Assembly (NCBI RefSeq): GCF_022965805.1
Contig: NC_133110.1
Location: 30,314,668 to 30,378,667, forward strand
DNA: 64,000 nt
Reading direction: 5' to 3'
Source of the DNA: Primulina eburnea
Lineage: Eukaryota > Streptophyta > Magnoliopsida > Lamiales > Gesneriaceae
A model generated the notes under the pieces. It was not told where the DNA came from. It ran no database searches and saw only the letters and a list, made by a program, of their open reading frames with translations. Below are positions 45,712-58,855 of this stretch, in pieces. Position 1 is the first letter of the stretch. The number at the start of each line of letters is the position of its first letter. The position numbers and the translations under genes were made by a program.

Positions 45712-46783
45712 TTTTGTCATTGATATTGTGATGTTGATGAGATTATGATATTGTTGTATGTGAGATTGAGTTATCGGTATCACGAGACTACGCCGTTATG
45801 CCGTTCAACTATATCGAAATCAAGTATTGTTTGTATATGAGTTGTTTGAGTTGGTGGTGCTTTATATTGATAGAAGGTATATCTACATTGCCATTTCAGA
45901 TTTGAAGTGACAGGTTTGTCATTTGATTCGAGATCTCGACAGACAGTGCGACAAGAAAGGTATAATTCATGTGGTCACGGGATTGCACAACTCGATTCAG
46001 ATTTGATACGAGTTTCCCTAAATCACATACTAGATTGTTATTACATTTGATTATGTAATGTTTTGTTTATTGATTTAGATTCGAGTCCTGAGATAGGAGA
46101 TATTGGCAGACTTGCCAAAACTAGACGTTTCGGTGTATCGACGCATAGGAGCAGATTTGCTATATGTGTAGACCCTCGATACAGAGTTGACCGAAGTCTA
46201 GGAATAAGACGTACCGTTGCCCCGAGTGGTTGGGTAGGTAACAGACCGTCTTATTCACACCGGGATCCCTAGATTAGAAAAGAGTCGAGTCAAGATTTGA
46301 ATGTCGAATACAGATTTGTATTCTACTACATGTTTAGATTTATATTCCTGTTACTTGATTTATGCTATGCATTTGTACATGATTATGACATTGCATGCAT
46401 CCATGTTTTATACTGGGATATGTTCTCACCGGAGTTATCCGGCTGTTGTCGTGTCTGTATGTGTGCATGGCAACAGGTGGGGCAAGATCGGGGTCACGAG
46501 CTAGATGAGAGATGATGATAGCGTGGAGATCTCGGGCATTGCAGATTACTAGTGTTTTCTTATGAAACTTGTACTACTTATGTTTGTAGTTGTCATTTGA
46601 ACACTAGTGTATGTTTGTACGAACAGACTTGTATGTACATTACGTTGTTTAATTTCTATCGAGATATGTTATGATTTAGTTAATACATTTGAATTAAAGT
46701 TAAAAGCAAAATTTTGACCCACATTTTCGAACAAAGATCCAATTAAATCCCAAAAGAATAGAGTTAGAGCCCGGGTCCCCACA
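45712..46783 (+). repeat. GyD 5' LTR, second part
   Basis: Continues at TTTTGTCATTGATATTG after AthE and ends GGGTCCCCACA. It includes ACCGGAGTTATCCGGCTGTT and GGCAACAGGTGGGGC, a block shared with GyG and the solo LTR. ORFs at 46063 and 46297 recur in every copy of this LTR and are not treated as genes. Confidence 0.93.
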
Positions 46784-46788
46784 ACAGG

Positions 46789-46800
46789 TGGTATCAGAGC
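46789..46800 (+). promoter_or_regulatory. GyD primer-binding site (initiator Met tRNA)
   Basis: TGGTATCAGAGC, 5 bases after the LTR end. Between it and the gag ATG (47038) lie about 240 leader bases. Confidence 0.9.
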
Positions 46801-47037
46801 AGTAGGTTCTGTAGACTGAGATAGAATAGAATGAGCGGGGTAGATCGAGTCATCTTCCTTGCTTTTGAGATGCTAGCATGCTTTATTGCTTTCCCTATTA
46901 TATGTTGTATCGTATCTGAATTGATTTACAGCATTTCAAGACTGAATCAGAACCGATTCTCGATCAGAGGTTATGATCAGAGGAGGGCTGAGACAGATGA
47001 TAATGATTATGTACTAATCAGTTTGATAATCAGATTT

Positions 47038-50000
47038 ATGCCGCCTAGACGAGTGCCACAGCCAGAGCAGGGTAGCACATCAGGTGTACAGATGGACGTC
47101 ACCGCTACACCGATGGAGACTTTATTGAAGAGATTCCAGTCTTTCCATCCGCCTACCCTGAAGGGCACAGAGAGTGCAGTAGAGTGCGAGAGCTGGCTTG
47201 ATGATATCGAGATGTTGTTTGAGTCTTTGGCATATACTGATGAGCGACGTGTGAAGTTGATAGGGCATCAGATGCAGGAGGTTGCCAAGAGTTGGTGGTT
47301 GACTACGAAGAGAGCCTTGGAGCACCGAGGCATTGACATCACGTGGAAAGTTTTCAAAGACGAGTTCTATCAGCGCTTCTTCCCCGTCTCCTACCGAAAA
47401 GATAAAGGAGCTGAATTTGCGAATCTGAGGCAGGGACAGTGGAACATCGAGGAGTATGTGGCTAAATTTTCTGCACTGCTACGATTTGCACCGCATGTGG
47501 CCGGAAATGACGAGGCAGTGGCCGATCAGTTCATCAACGGATTGAATCCGGATGTCTTTACCTTGGTGAACACGGGCCGGCCTAGTACTTTTTCAGAGGC
47601 ACTGAACCGAGCAAAGGGAGCAGAGGCTGGCTTGATCAGGCAGCGAGGGGCTTCCTACGGTGTTCAGGGGCAGAGACCGCCACAGCCTACTTCCGTACAG
47701 TTTCCACCACCTCCTCCTCGTTTTGACAGCGGAGCTAGTGGTAGTGGTAAGAAGGAATTTCTGAAGGCTAAAGGCAAACAGTTTAAGAAATCTGGGAGTA
47801 GTTCATCGAGTTTGAGTGGATCTCGACAGAGAGGTCAGGGGTCAGAGTATAATGGCGCATACTGTGGTTCGTGCGGAGGGAGACATGCGACGGAGCAGTG
47901 TCAAGGAGTTCTGGGACGCTGCAACATCTGTAGGCAACAGGGACATTTTGCCAGAGTTTGTCCCCAGAGAGGTGCACAACGATTCCAGAGCACCGGATCA
48001 TCAGCACCAGCGCCACAGATGGAGAGACAGGCATCTTCTGTACACTCCTTCCAGCCACTCTCTACACAGACCCAGCAGAGACCAGGAGGTAGTCAGACGG
48101 TGAGTCAGCCTCCCCGACAGCAGGCACGTGTCTTTGCCCTGACAGAGGAGCAGGCGCAGGAGGCGCCAGATGACGTCATTGCAGGTAGCTGTTTTCTTTG
48201 CGGTTATCCTGCATATGTATTGATAGACACAGGTGCATCTCATACATTTATATCTGAACATTTTGCATTGAGACATTCATTGTCTGTTGAGTCGATGTCT
48301 ACGGTAGTGTCTATAGCTTCTCCGTTGGGAAGTGGGTTGATATCTGTGACTACTGTTAGACACTGTATGCTTCAGTTTGAGGGGCATGAGATTGATCTTG
48401 ATTGTGTAGTACTTGGTTTAGCTGATTTTGACTGTATAGTTGGTATAGACATGTTGACCAAGTACAGGGCCACTGTAGATTATTTCCACAAGATTGTCAG
48501 ATTCAGACCCGACATGACAGATGAGTGGAAATTCTACGGCAAGGGTTCCAGATCTCGGATTCCCTTAGTATCTGCTCTGACTATGAGTAGATTGCTTCAG
48601 AGAGGAGCATAGGGCTTTCTCGTATATTCAGTAGATCTACTGAAGTTGAGCCCAGCATTGGCAGATTTGCCAGTGGTTTGCGAGTTTGCAGATGTGTTCC
48701 CAGATGAGATTCCGGGGTTGCCTCCAGTTCGAGAGGTTGATTTCAGCATAGATCTTATGCCCGGTTCTATTCCTATTTCGAGAGCTCCGTATAGGATGGC
48801 ACCGATAGAGCTGAAAGAGTTGAAAGCACAGTTGGAGGATCTTTTATCCAAGGGATATATCAGACCCAATGTAGCTCCTTGGGGTGCTCCAGTGCTTTTC
48901 GTTAGAAAGAAAGATGGTTCGATGCGACTGTGTATTGATTATAGGCAGCTGAATAAGGCAACAGTGAAGAACAAGTATCCTTTGCCTCGCATCGACGATC
49001 TGTTTGATCAGTTACAGGGATCTTCAGTATATTCGAAGATTGATTTGAGATCAGGGTATCATCAGCTCCGAGTTAGAGACGTTGATATTCCGAAGACTGC
49101 ATTCCGAACCAGGTATGGACACTACGAGTTTGTTGTTATGCCTTTCGGTTTGACGAATGCACCTGCGGTGTTCATGAGTTTGATGAACCGCATTTTTCAG
49201 AGATATTTAGATGAGTTTGTAATTGTGTTTATTGACGACGTTTTGATGTATTCGAAGAGTTTGACTGAGCATGCAGATCATCTGAGGATCGTATTGAAGA
49301 CTTTAAGAAAAGAGCAGTTGTATGCCAAACTGTCCAAGTGTGAATTCTGGCTGCGACAGGTTGTCTTCTTGGGGCATATTATATCTGGAGATGGTGTTGC
49401 GGTAGATCCGAGTAAAGTTGAGGCTGTGATCAGTTGGCCGAGACCGACTTCTGTGCTTGAGATACGCAGTTTCATGGGTCTAGCCGGGTATTATCAACGT
49501 TTTATCCGAGATTTCTCCAGTATAGCGAAGCCTATCACTCAGTTGACCCAGAAGAATATGCCGTTTGTGTGGTCTGAAGATTGTGAAGCTAGTTTTGTAG
49601 AGCTGAAGAAGAGGCTGACTAGTGCGCATGTCTTGACGATTCCTGCCGGTACAGGTGAGTTCGTTGTATATTGTGACGCATCTCACAGAGGGCTTGGATG
49701 TGTTCTTATGCAGCGAGGGCACGTGATAGCATACGCCTCTAGACTGCTGAAGCCGCACGAGACTCGTTATCCGATTCATGATTTCGAATTGGCGGCGATT
49801 GTTTTTGCACTTAAGATCTGGCGTCATTATCTGTATGGCGAGAAATTTGAGATCTATTCCGATCATAAGAGTCTGAAGTATCTCTTTTCTCAGTCAGAGT
49901 TGAATATGAGGCAGCGACGATGGCTTGATCTGCTGAAAGATTTTGATTGCGAGATCAAATACCATCCAGGAAAATCGAATGCAGCGGCAGACGCCTTGAG

Positions 50001-51558
50001 TCGAAAGGTATGTGCTCTTTCCTTGTCGACTGTAGGTGTATCGAGTTTAGTGGAAGATTGTTGCTTGTCTGGATTGATATTTGATACAGAGAGTAGACCG
50101 CTGCGACTTGCTGCAATTCAGATTGAGCCAGATCTGATTTCGAGGATCAACGAAGCACAGAGGACTGATCCGAGTGTGCATAAATCGATTGATATGGTCA
50201 GAGCTGGACATATCTCAGAATATCAGGTCAGAGATTCTGTTCTATATGTGAATAACCGCTTAGTAGTGCCAGAGATTTCAGATTTGAGACGACAGATCAT
50301 GTCGGAGGCACACTGTAGTCGGTTCAGCATTCATCCTGGTGGCAGGAAGATGTATAACGACTTGAAGACACAATTCTGGTGGAAGCAGATGAAGACAGAC
50401 ATTGCAGAATTTGTGTCTAAGTGCCTGAATTGCCAGCAGGTGAAGGCAGAGAGAAAGAAGCCCGGAGGTTTACTTCAGAGTTTGTCTGTTCCTGAATGGA
50501 AATGGGACCACATTTCCATGGACTTTGTGACGAAGTTACCTCGATCATCCCGTGGCTGTGATTCGATTTGGGTCATCGTTGACAGATTGACCAAATCTGC
50601 CTGTTTCATTCCGTACAGGATGACCTATCGACACGATCAGATGGCAGAGTTGTATGTCAGAGAGGTCGTCAGATTGCATGGTGTGCCGAAGTCGATCGTA
50701 TCAGATCGTGATCCACGATTCACTTCTCACTTTTGGCACAGCTTGCAGCAGGCTTTGGGTACGACTTTACACCTGAGCACTGCTTATCATCCCCAGACAG
50801 ACGGACAGTCAGAGCGGACTATCCAGACTCTAGAGGACATGCTGAGAGCTATAGTACTAGACTTTGGTACTAGTTAGCAGGATTCATTGCCGTTGTGTGA
50901 GTTTTCATACAACAACAGCTATCAGACGAGCATAGAGATGGCACCGTTCGAAGCTTTATACGGAAAGAAGTGTAGATCTCCGTTGTACTGGGATGATATT
51001 TCTGAGGTACCCGAGTTGGGGCCTGATATGATTCGTGAGATGACCGAAAAAGTGAAGATCATTCGGAAACGGATGAAAACAGCACAGGATAGACAAGCGA
51101 AGTACGCCAATATTAGACGCAGACCGTTAGTATTCGAACAGGGAGACAGAGTATTTCTGAAGATTTCACCTTTCACAGGCGTTGTCAGATTTGGCAAGCG
51201 AGGAAAGTTGTCTCCTAGATACGTCGGTCCGTATGAAATCCTTGAGAAGATTGGCGATCGAGCTTACAGACTTGCTCTTCCTCCTTCATTGTCCGGTATA
51301 CATGATGTTTTTCATGTATCGATGTTGCGCAAATATATGCCGGATGATTCTCATGTCATTCACCCTGACGAAGCCGAGTTAGATCATACTCTGAGCTATG
51401 TTGAGCGACCGATACAGATTCTTGATCAGAAGGAGAAACAACTTAGAACCAAGACTATTCCGCTTGTGAAGGTTCAGTGGAGTCGTCATGGCATCGAGGA
51501 AGCAACTTGGGAGACAGAGTCTGAAATGAGACAGAGGCATCCCGAGCTATTCTTATGA
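47038..51558 (+). pseudogene. gag-pol: GyD gag-pol, one frame with two TAG stops
   Basis: Start chosen at 47038 (MPPRRVPQPE); GyG uses the same ATG, and an upstream in-frame Met at 46831 is leader. 1506 codons with no frameshift. Gag (SWLDDIEMLFESL, AKSWWLTTK), zinc knuckle [14 protein letters not shown], protease [10 protein letters not shown], then TAG at codon 525 (48610-48612) where GyG has GAG. RT (FIDDVLMYS), RNase H ([20 protein letters not shown]), integrase ([30 protein letters not shown]). A second TAG at codon 1280 (50875-50877) is in SWQDSLP context. Tail EEATWETESEM is chromodomain-like. Two base changes account for its failure. Confidence 0.94.
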
Positions 51559-51646
51559 TGTGAGTCTTTCTTCCCGATTTGACTTTATAATTTTGTATAT
51601 AACTGCATGAATAATTGCTTGTGAGTTTGAGGACGAACTCTTGTCT

Positions 51647-51660
51647 AAGAGGGGGAGAAA
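51647..51660 (+). promoter_or_regulatory. GyD polypurine tract
   Basis: AAGAGGGGGAGAAA ends directly at the 3' LTR TGTAAGGCTC; the 88 bases from the pol stop hold nothing else. Confidence 0.88.
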
Positions 51661-53472
51661 TGTAAGGCTCGAGAATTATTCGTTGTCATTAATGTTAGAC
51701 TTGTGGAAATAAGAATGCATGAATTATGAGATTTTGAGCAGCAAGGCCGAAGCCACACCGCACCTGCGGTGCTAAGACTACCGCACCCGCGGTGTATATG
51801 ACAGAAAATTGGTGAAATGCGCGAAGCAAGACCGCACCCGCGGTGCGCGCAAGACCGCACCCGCGGTGGTGAGACCGCACCCGCGGTGATGCAAGCGCCG
51901 CACCCGCGGTGATCGAGATTCAGAAAATATTATGGCTGCCGAGAGCTCAGCGCACCCGCGCTCTTACGCTGCCGCACTCGCGGTTGTGCGTGTCAAATGA
52001 AAAATAAAGACACTTGTTCCTTACCATGCAATATAGATTATGTGTCTTTCATTCCTTCCATTTCAGAAACTGAGAGCCGAGAGGATGCTTAGGAGAAAGC
52101 TTCATGTCCTTTTTGATTTGAACTTGTGGTTTTGAAGAAATTAGCCATCCGATTTTGGATACGACTTCGGTTTTGAATTCCTCTCATCATTTGCTATTCA
52201 AGGATGTAAGTTTCAGTTATTTCCAGCATGTTTCGGTAGTTATATGTTGGAAGAATTCAGATTTGAGCTTTAGATTATGTTTTTGATATGTTGAACTTGA
52301 TATATTCGCTACCGGATCGATTTTCAGACACCGTATGCTATTGTTTCGATTTTCAGCATGTATTATTGAAGAGTATATCGATTTTCAGAGTTAGAGGGGA
52401 TTTTGTCATTGATATTGTGATGTTGATGAGATTATGATATTGTTGTATGTGAGATTGAGTTATCGGTATCACGAGACTACGCCGTTATGCCGTTCAACTA
52501 TATCGAAATCAAGTATTGTTTGTATATGAGTTGTTTGAGTTGGTGGTGCTTTATATTGATAGAAGGTATATCTACATTGCCATTTCAGATTTGAAGTGAC
52601 AGGTTTGCCATTTGATTCGAGATCTCGACAGACAGTGCGACAAGAAAGGTATAATTCATGTGGTCACGGGATTGCACAACTCGATTCAGATTTGATACGA
52701 GTTTCCCTAAATCACATACTAGATTGTTATTACATTTGATTATGTAATGTTTTGTTTATTGATTTAGATTCGAGTCCTGAGATAGGAGATATTGGCAGAC
52801 TTGCCAAAACTAGACGTTTCGGTGTATCGACGCATAGGAGCAGATTTGCTATATGTGTAGACCCTCGATACAGAGTTGACCGAAGTCTAGGAATAAGACG
52901 TACCGTTGCCCCGAGTGGTTGGGTAGGTAACAGACCGTCTTATTCACACCGGGATCCCTAGATTAGAAAAGAGTCGAGTCAAGATTTGAATGTCGAATAC
53001 AGATTTGTATTCTACTACATGTTTAGATTTATATTCCTGTTACTTGATTTATGCTATGCATTTGTACATGATTATGACATTGCATGCATCCATGTTTTAT
53101 ACTGGGATATGTTCTCACCGGAGTTATCCGGCTGTTGTCGTGTCTGTATGTGTGCATGGCAACAGGTGGGGCAGGATCGGGGTCACGAGCTAGATGAGAG
53201 ATGATGATAGCGTGGAGATCTCGGGCATTGCAGATTACTAGTGTTTTCTTATGAAACTTGTACTACTTATGTTTGTAGTTGTCATTTGAACACTAGTGTA
53301 TGTTTGTACGAATAGACTTGTATGTACATTACGTTGTTTAATTTCTATCGAGATATGTTATGCTTTAGTTAATACATTTGAATTAAAGTTAAAAGCAAAA
53401 TTTTGACCCACATTTTCGAACAAAGATCAAATTAAATCCCAAAAGAATAGAGTTAGAGCCCGGGTCCCCACA
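51661..53472 (+). repeat. GyD 3' LTR (1812 bp)
   Basis: Uninterrupted; shows the empty AthE site GGGGATTTTGTCATTG at about 52395. Palindrome array 51755-51986. Ends GGGTCCCCACA before the ACCAT duplication. Confidence 0.95.
51755..51986 (+). repeat. CCGCACCCGCGGTG palindrome array (GyD 3' LTR)
   Basis: Same layout as 26050-26280; the first unit has CACCTGCGG in place of CACCCGCGG and one CAACACC is CAAGACC. Confidence 0.9.
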
Positions 53473-53603
53473 ACCATGATGAGCCTAACCCTGGATGTGA
53501 TCCAAAGACCTTCAAGGAAGCATTATCCGATGCCGATTCATCCAAGTGGCTTGAAGCAATGGAATCTGAGATGAATTCCATGAATTCGAACCAAGTGTGG
53601 AAT
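53473..53603 (+). pseudogene. pol: CoC reverse transcriptase start (fragment between GyD and CoH)
   Basis: Resumes CoC after GyD with the target duplication ACCAT, encoding HDEPNPGCDPK, FKEALSDADSSKWLEAMESEMNS and NQVWN, the region just before the RT palm in CoH and CoB. It stops at GTGTGGAAT, where the 3' LTR of CoH begins on the other strand. Confidence 0.88.
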
Positions 53604-55670
53604 TGAAAGCGGACCGGTTACGGTTGCCGGAAGCGCAACGGAAGACAAAAATTTTAATTTTATGCTTAAAATTTTGGCCACCCTAGGTTTTGTGCAATAT
53701 TTACAAAATAACACCATACATAGGATGTTTAAGAGATTTTACCTATCAACCTCTTGAGGTTGATGTAAGGCTCCAACTTTGTTGTGAACAACAAAGCTCT
53801 TGAAGGTTGACAAGTCTACAAGCTCTTACTCCAACTCCAAAATAAAGCCCACCACTAGCAAGGTAAAACCCCTCTTGATTTGCACTAGAAAATCAAGAGG
53901 ATTTTTCAATGAGAATGATTTTTGTATCTCAAAAAATGAAGAACAAAAGAAGAAAAATATGGAGAGAATGAGAGATGGATTTTCGGCCAAGTGAGAGGGT
54001 GAGAATGAGAGAGTGAAGTCTAGTCTTGGGTGTAGGAAAAGTTGGGAGAAAAAGTTGCATGCCATGCAATATTTTAATCAAAAGTAATCCACACCCTTTC
54101 ACCTCCCAAGCATGCAAACCCTAGCATATTTTATATTATATGGTTTTTAACACATTAAAAACCATGGACTAAATTTTAATTATCTCAAACACATTTGAGA
54201 TTAATTAAATATTACTTGAAATTATCCAAGTCCCACTAGTTAAATAATTACTTTTAATTGAGTTCTACAAGACTCAATATTATATAATTAATTCAACACT
54301 TGAATTAATTTAATTATTTGGACTCTACCAGGTCCACTGGTGTTTTAATTAATTCAACACTTGAATTAATTTAATTTAGTCCACAATAATGTCTATGAAA
54401 ATCACAATTTTCAAATACATTATTCACTTGGCCAAATTTTAATCTAGGAACACTTCCATAAATTAAAATTTATATTGCTCTCATTGAAGTCATACTTCTA
54501 TTTTTCTTTACGCTTATAAACACATTTATAAGCCGTTCAATACATTGAACTATTTTACTTCTCATCGGGATTTACAAAGCTAGTATTTGTGTGGCCCTCA
54601 ATGGTGCATTGATACAACTAGCCGTGGGTTCACATCTCTATGTGATTCGGACTAAACATGTCCTTATTCGAGCATACCCCAAATGCTTCATTCTTACTTA
54701 TCAACTCCTTGATAGTAAGAACGTCAGAACTTCAAGTCTGATAGTACCCAACCAATCACGTTAAACGCCTAGCAGCATCACTTACGTGATTCCCTAGGTA
54801 TCACATGATAGTGCCTGCAAGATCCATTCAATTATGGTTAGCGTACAGTACGGTCCCTTCAAATCATATATCCCGACCGATTCGACAACTATTGGTTTAT
54901 CGAGAGTTGTCAATGAATCGATACTATGTGTCATGTTGTGGTTGCATCGATGGTGTAATCTATGAAACCCCTTTCATAATTACCACCATACTCTGATCAG
55001 AGATTTCAACCCACACATACATGAAAAACACATAGGATATCCATACCCGTAGGTAAGCGGTGAATCCCCGGCTACAATGCATCGACTCCTATATGTTTCG
55101 CCGTAACACCCAACCTTGCCACCTGATGACCCCACAAGAGTCGGTAAACAAGTCAAAGTGAAACGCTAGCACATAGAGTCTCAATTTTGTCCCGGGTCAT
55201 AAGGACTAATGGTGTACAACCATAAACTAGGACTTTTCCACTCGATAAGTAAGAACCACTTGGAAAGTCCTTTATAGAGGGTTGTTCAGTGCACTCTACA
55301 AGGAGCACCTATCTCCATGCTCGGACATCACATTGTCCCCTACCAATGAAACATGGTACTCACATCGCAGATACTAGTCTCTAACTCGAGCGGCCTTTAT
55401 CCTTCTTAGTGGCGGCTGAATCGACTAGTAACCGTTTAGAATATACAGTATTCCAAATATGAGTTTCATGATACTCATCATATGAGCATCTCATATTTTT
55501 TCTACTAAAAGTATATTCAAGGACTTTATCTATGCAAATAGCATGGGTATAAAGATAAAGATGCGCCAAATTAATAAATTCAAATATTATTAAAATAAAG
55601 ATCGTTTATACAAAGAGTTTCATCGTGAACAGTCGGCCAACACTTGGCTCGACGTGCACCTACTCTAACA
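53604..55670 (-). repeat. CoH 3' LTR (2067 bp)
   Basis: In sense from TGTTAGAGTAGGTGCACGTC (55670) to ACCGGTCCGCTTTCA (53604). The end differs from the family GATCCCCTTTCA. It includes the TTAATTCAAGTGTTGAATTAA repeats. Confidence 0.9.
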
Positions 55671-55682
55671 ATCTCCCACTTG
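55671..55682 (-). promoter_or_regulatory. CoH polypurine tract
   Basis: In sense CAAGTGGGAGAT before TGTTAG. CoB has AAGGGGGAGAT, so one G of the run is replaced by T here. Confidence 0.8.
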
Positions 55683-55684
55683 CA

Positions 55685-57180
55685 CTAGAGCCAACTACCC
55701 ATATACTTCAGACCCATTGATTCGCGATGCTTCTCGAATGATGGTCCTGGTAAAGGCTTAGTTAGTGGATCAGCAACATTATATGCGGAGCCGAATTTGT
55801 CAATCGTGACATCTCCTCTTTCCACGATCTCTCTGAGGATGTGGTACTTTCTCAATATGTGTTTGGACTTCTGATGAGACCTTGGCTCCTTCGCTTGAGC
55901 TATGGTTCCCATGTTGTCACACATCACCGGATAGGAGCAACTCCATTAGGAATGACGACCAACTCTTGGTCGAAATTCCTAATCCAAATAGCCTCCTTTG
56001 CTGCAGCCGATGCAGCAATGTATTCTGCCTCAGTGGTGGAATCCGCAGTACTGTCTTGCTTGGAACTCTTCCAAGAGACAGCACCACCATTGAGCATGAA
56101 TATGAATCCGGAGGTTGACTTCAAGTCATCAACATCGCTTTGGAAGCTAGAGTCGGTATAGCCTTCCAATTTCAGTTCTCCACCCCCATAGACCAAGAAC
56201 AACTTATTGGTCCTTCTCAAATACTTGAGGATGTCTTTCACAGATTTCCAGTGTGGAAGACCAGGGTTGGATTGATATCTACTCACTACACTTAGTGCAA
56301 AAGCCACGTCAGGACGTGTAGATATCATCCCATACATGATGCTACCAATAGCCAAAGCATACGGAATTCGTGTCATCGCCGCTATCTCTGCATCAGTCTT
56401 GGGAGACATAGACTTGGATAGGGACACGCCATGACACATTGGTAGATGTCCTCTCTTGGAATCATCCATTGAGAACCGCTTCACGATGGTATCAATGTAT
56501 GTGGAATGGGTGAGACCAAGCAATCTTTTTGATCTATCTCTATAGATCTGTATTCCCAATACAAAAGATGCTTCACCCAAGTCCTGCATCGAGAACTTAC
56601 TTGCTAACCATATCTTAGTTGATTGCAACATTCCTACATCATTCCCAATGAGTAGAATATCATCAACATAAAGAACAAGGAATGTCACAGCACTCCCACT
56701 GACCTTCTTATACACACAGGGTTCCTCAGGATTCTTAGTAAAACCAAACTCTTTGATTGTACTATCGAATCTGAGGTTCCAACTCCTAGATGCCTGCTTA
56801 AGACCATAAATAGATCTTTGAAGTTTGCATACCATATGCTCACTTCCGATAGATGTAAACCCTTCAGGTTGAGACATGTAAATCTCTTCCTTAATATCCC
56901 CATTAAGGAAGGCAGTCTTGACATCTATCTGCCATATCTCATAGTCATACCATGCAGCTATGGCTAGCAAAATCCTAATGGACTTGAACATCGCAACTGG
57001 AGAAAAGGTTTCCTCATAGTCAACACCTTGCCTTTGAGTATACCCTTTTGCTACCAATCGCGCCTTGAAGGTCAATACCTTCCCATCCGCCCCAAGTTTC
57101 CTCTTGTAAATCCATTTACACCCTATGGGAACAATTCCCTCAGGTGGATTCACGAGATTCCACACTTGGTTCGAATGCAT
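55685..57180 (-). pseudogene. pol: CoH reverse transcriptase and RNase H, frameshift near the end
   Basis: RT from about 57180: SNQVWNLVNPPEGIVPIGCKW, TFSPVAMFKSIRILLAIAA, QIDVKTAFLNGDI, YGLKQASRSWN and the catalytic LVLYVDDILLIGND. RNase [14 protein letters not shown] and STTEAEYIAA. At about 55926 one base is missing (PNGVAPIR stops). The remaining NMGTIAQAKEPRSHQKSKHILRKYHI to GLKYMGSWL (stop 55685) is in another frame. Confidence 0.92.
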
Positions 57181-58855
57181 GGAATTAACTCAGATTCCAT
57201 TGCTTCAAGCCATTTGGATGAATCGGCATCAGATAACGCTTCCTTGAAGGTCCTTGGATCACATCCAAGGTTAGGCTCATCATGGCCCTCTTCAAGAAGC
57301 AGACCATACCTCATAGGTGGTCTCGAGACTCTCTCGGTTCTTCTAGGAGCTTGTATCTCCTCTCTTGGCTTCTTGGGTGTGGGTTCTACAACTGTGGGTG
57401 TCTCTCGAACCTCTTCGAGTTCTATCATCTCGCCTTTTCTATCCAATAGAAATTCCTTTTCCAAAAAGGTTGCGTTCCTAGAAACAAACACCTTTGTTTC
57501 TTGGGGATGATAGAAGTAATATCCAACTGAATTCCTTGGATATTCCACAAAGTAGCATAAAATGGATCGACTATCCAATTTATCTCCCACTGTCTGCTTC
57601 ACATAAGCAGGACACCCCCATATTCTAAGATAAGAATACTTGAGAAGCTTACCCATCCATATCTCATATGGAGTCTTGTCAACTGCCTTTGTATGGACAT
57701 TGTTCAACAACAGTGCCGCTGTTTCAAGCGCATATCCCCAAAAGGATGGCGACAACTCTGTGAACCCCATCATAGACCGAACCATGTCCATCAAAGTCCG
57801 GTTACGACGCTCCAAAACACCATTCAACTGCGGTGTAGCGGGCGGAGTCCACTGCGAGAGAATCCCATTCTCCCTAAGATACTCTTGGAACTCGGCACTC
57901 AAGTACTCACCACCTCGATCCGATCGAAGTGTCTTGATGCTTCGTCCCAATTGCTTCTCTACTTCACTTCTGAATTCTTTGAACCTTTCAAAAGCTTCAG
58001 ACTTGTATTTCATCAAATACACATACCCATACCTCGAAAATTCATCGGTAAAGGTGATGAAGTAGGCATGTCCGTGCTTAGTGGTGATGCTAAGCGGACC
58101 GCACACATCGGTATGGATCAAATCCAATAACCCTTTGGCTCGCTCCGCATGGACCTTAAAGGGAATTTTGGTCATCTTTCCTTTTAGACAAGATTCACAA
58201 GTCGTGAGAGCATTAATATCGGACGTATCAAACATGCCAACTCCCACTAACTTGTTCATCCTTCTTAGGGAAATATGTCCTAATCGAGCATGCCATAATT
58301 GTGCCGAATTTAGAGTATCTTGTTTGCGTTTATTCGTTGTTGTTATTGCTTGGACATTGTTAAGTGGAATATCTTTCAATTTTAAGGTGTAGAGATTGTT
58401 TTCTAGTTCTCCGGTACCAACTAAATATTCATTCTTGTAAATATTGCAAACACCTTTGTCAAATAAACAAGAAAATCCATCAATATCAAGCATAGGAATG
58501 GAAATAATGTTTTTGATCAAGTCTGGTACGAAGAAAACATCTCTTAATACAAACTTAAAATCATTGTTCAAAATTAAACAAACATCTCCTATGGCCTTAG
58601 CAGCAACTCTTGCTCCATTGCCCATTCTCAAGAAGGTCTCACCCTCTCGGAGCCTTCTACTTCTTCCCATCACCTGCAAATCATTACAGAGATGTGAGCC
58701 ACAGCCGGTATCCAATACCCAAGAAGTAGAGTTAATTGAGATATTTACTTCAATATAGAACATACCTTTACCAGAACCCTTCTGCGCAAGATATTCCCTG
58801 CAGTTACGCCTCCAATGTCCAGGCTTCTTGCAGTGATGACATATGTCAACTATCT
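57150..58855 (-). pseudogene. pol: CoH zinc knuckle, protease and integrase
   Basis: Open over about 568 codons from the GyG edge: CHHCKKPGHWRRNC (CX2CX4HX4C), protease SWVLDTGCGSHLCND, pre-integrase WHARLGHI...CESC, integrase D (HTDVCGPL), D (RSDRGGEYL) and E (QLNGVLERRNRTLMD), then KAVDKTPYEIWMGK and the Pro/Glu-rich linker to RT. A one-base change at about 57185 (GAGTTAATTCC against GAGATGAATTCC in CoC) shifts the frame before RT. Overlaps the RT entry by 31 bases in the other frame. Confidence 0.92.

Larger units (their letters stand above)
25955..53472 (+). mobile_element. GyD: Ty3/gypsy element with AthE and GyF nested inside
   Basis: A perfect duplication ACCAT (25950-25954 and 53473-53477) flanks it. 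The 5' LTR (25955-26699 plus 45712-46783) is 1817 bp with the AthE target duplication, 1812 without it, the same as the 3' LTR (51661-53472). Then come a Met primer site (46789), gag-pol (47038-51558, two nonsense codons, no frameshift) and a polypurine tract (51647). I counted about 10 LTR differences. Confidence 0.95.
19669..53603 (+). mobile_element. CoC: copia retrotransposon nested in the CoB 3' LTR
   Basis: 5' LTR 19669-21813, primer site, leader, gag and pol to 25954, then GyD, then 131 bp of RT start (53473-53603), where CoH begins. Its 3' part should be beyond CoH, outside the window. The candidate left target duplication is GCACT (19664-19668). Coding lesions are one nonsense codon and at least three single-base indels. 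Confidence 0.88.
53604..58855 (-). mobile_element. CoH: copia retrotransposon inserted in CoC, interrupted by GyG
   Basis: 3' LTR 53604-55670, polypurine tract, pol from RNase H back to the zinc knuckle at about 58850; gag and the 5' LTR should lie beyond GyG. Candidate target duplication GGAAT (53599-53603), with the partner outside the window. Coding lesions are two single-base frameshifts, so it is the best-preserved copia pol here. Confidence 0.88.

Noticed and set aside
46063..46272. ORFs at 46063, 46297, 52752, 52986, 59933 and 60192 as conserved genes
   Set aside because: They are LTR copies of GyD and GyG, conserved only because the LTRs are.
46831..47037. Upstream in-frame ATG giving 69 extra gag residues in GyD
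   Set aside because: GyG has stops or frame changes in the matching leader, and both share the ATG at MPPRRVPQPE.
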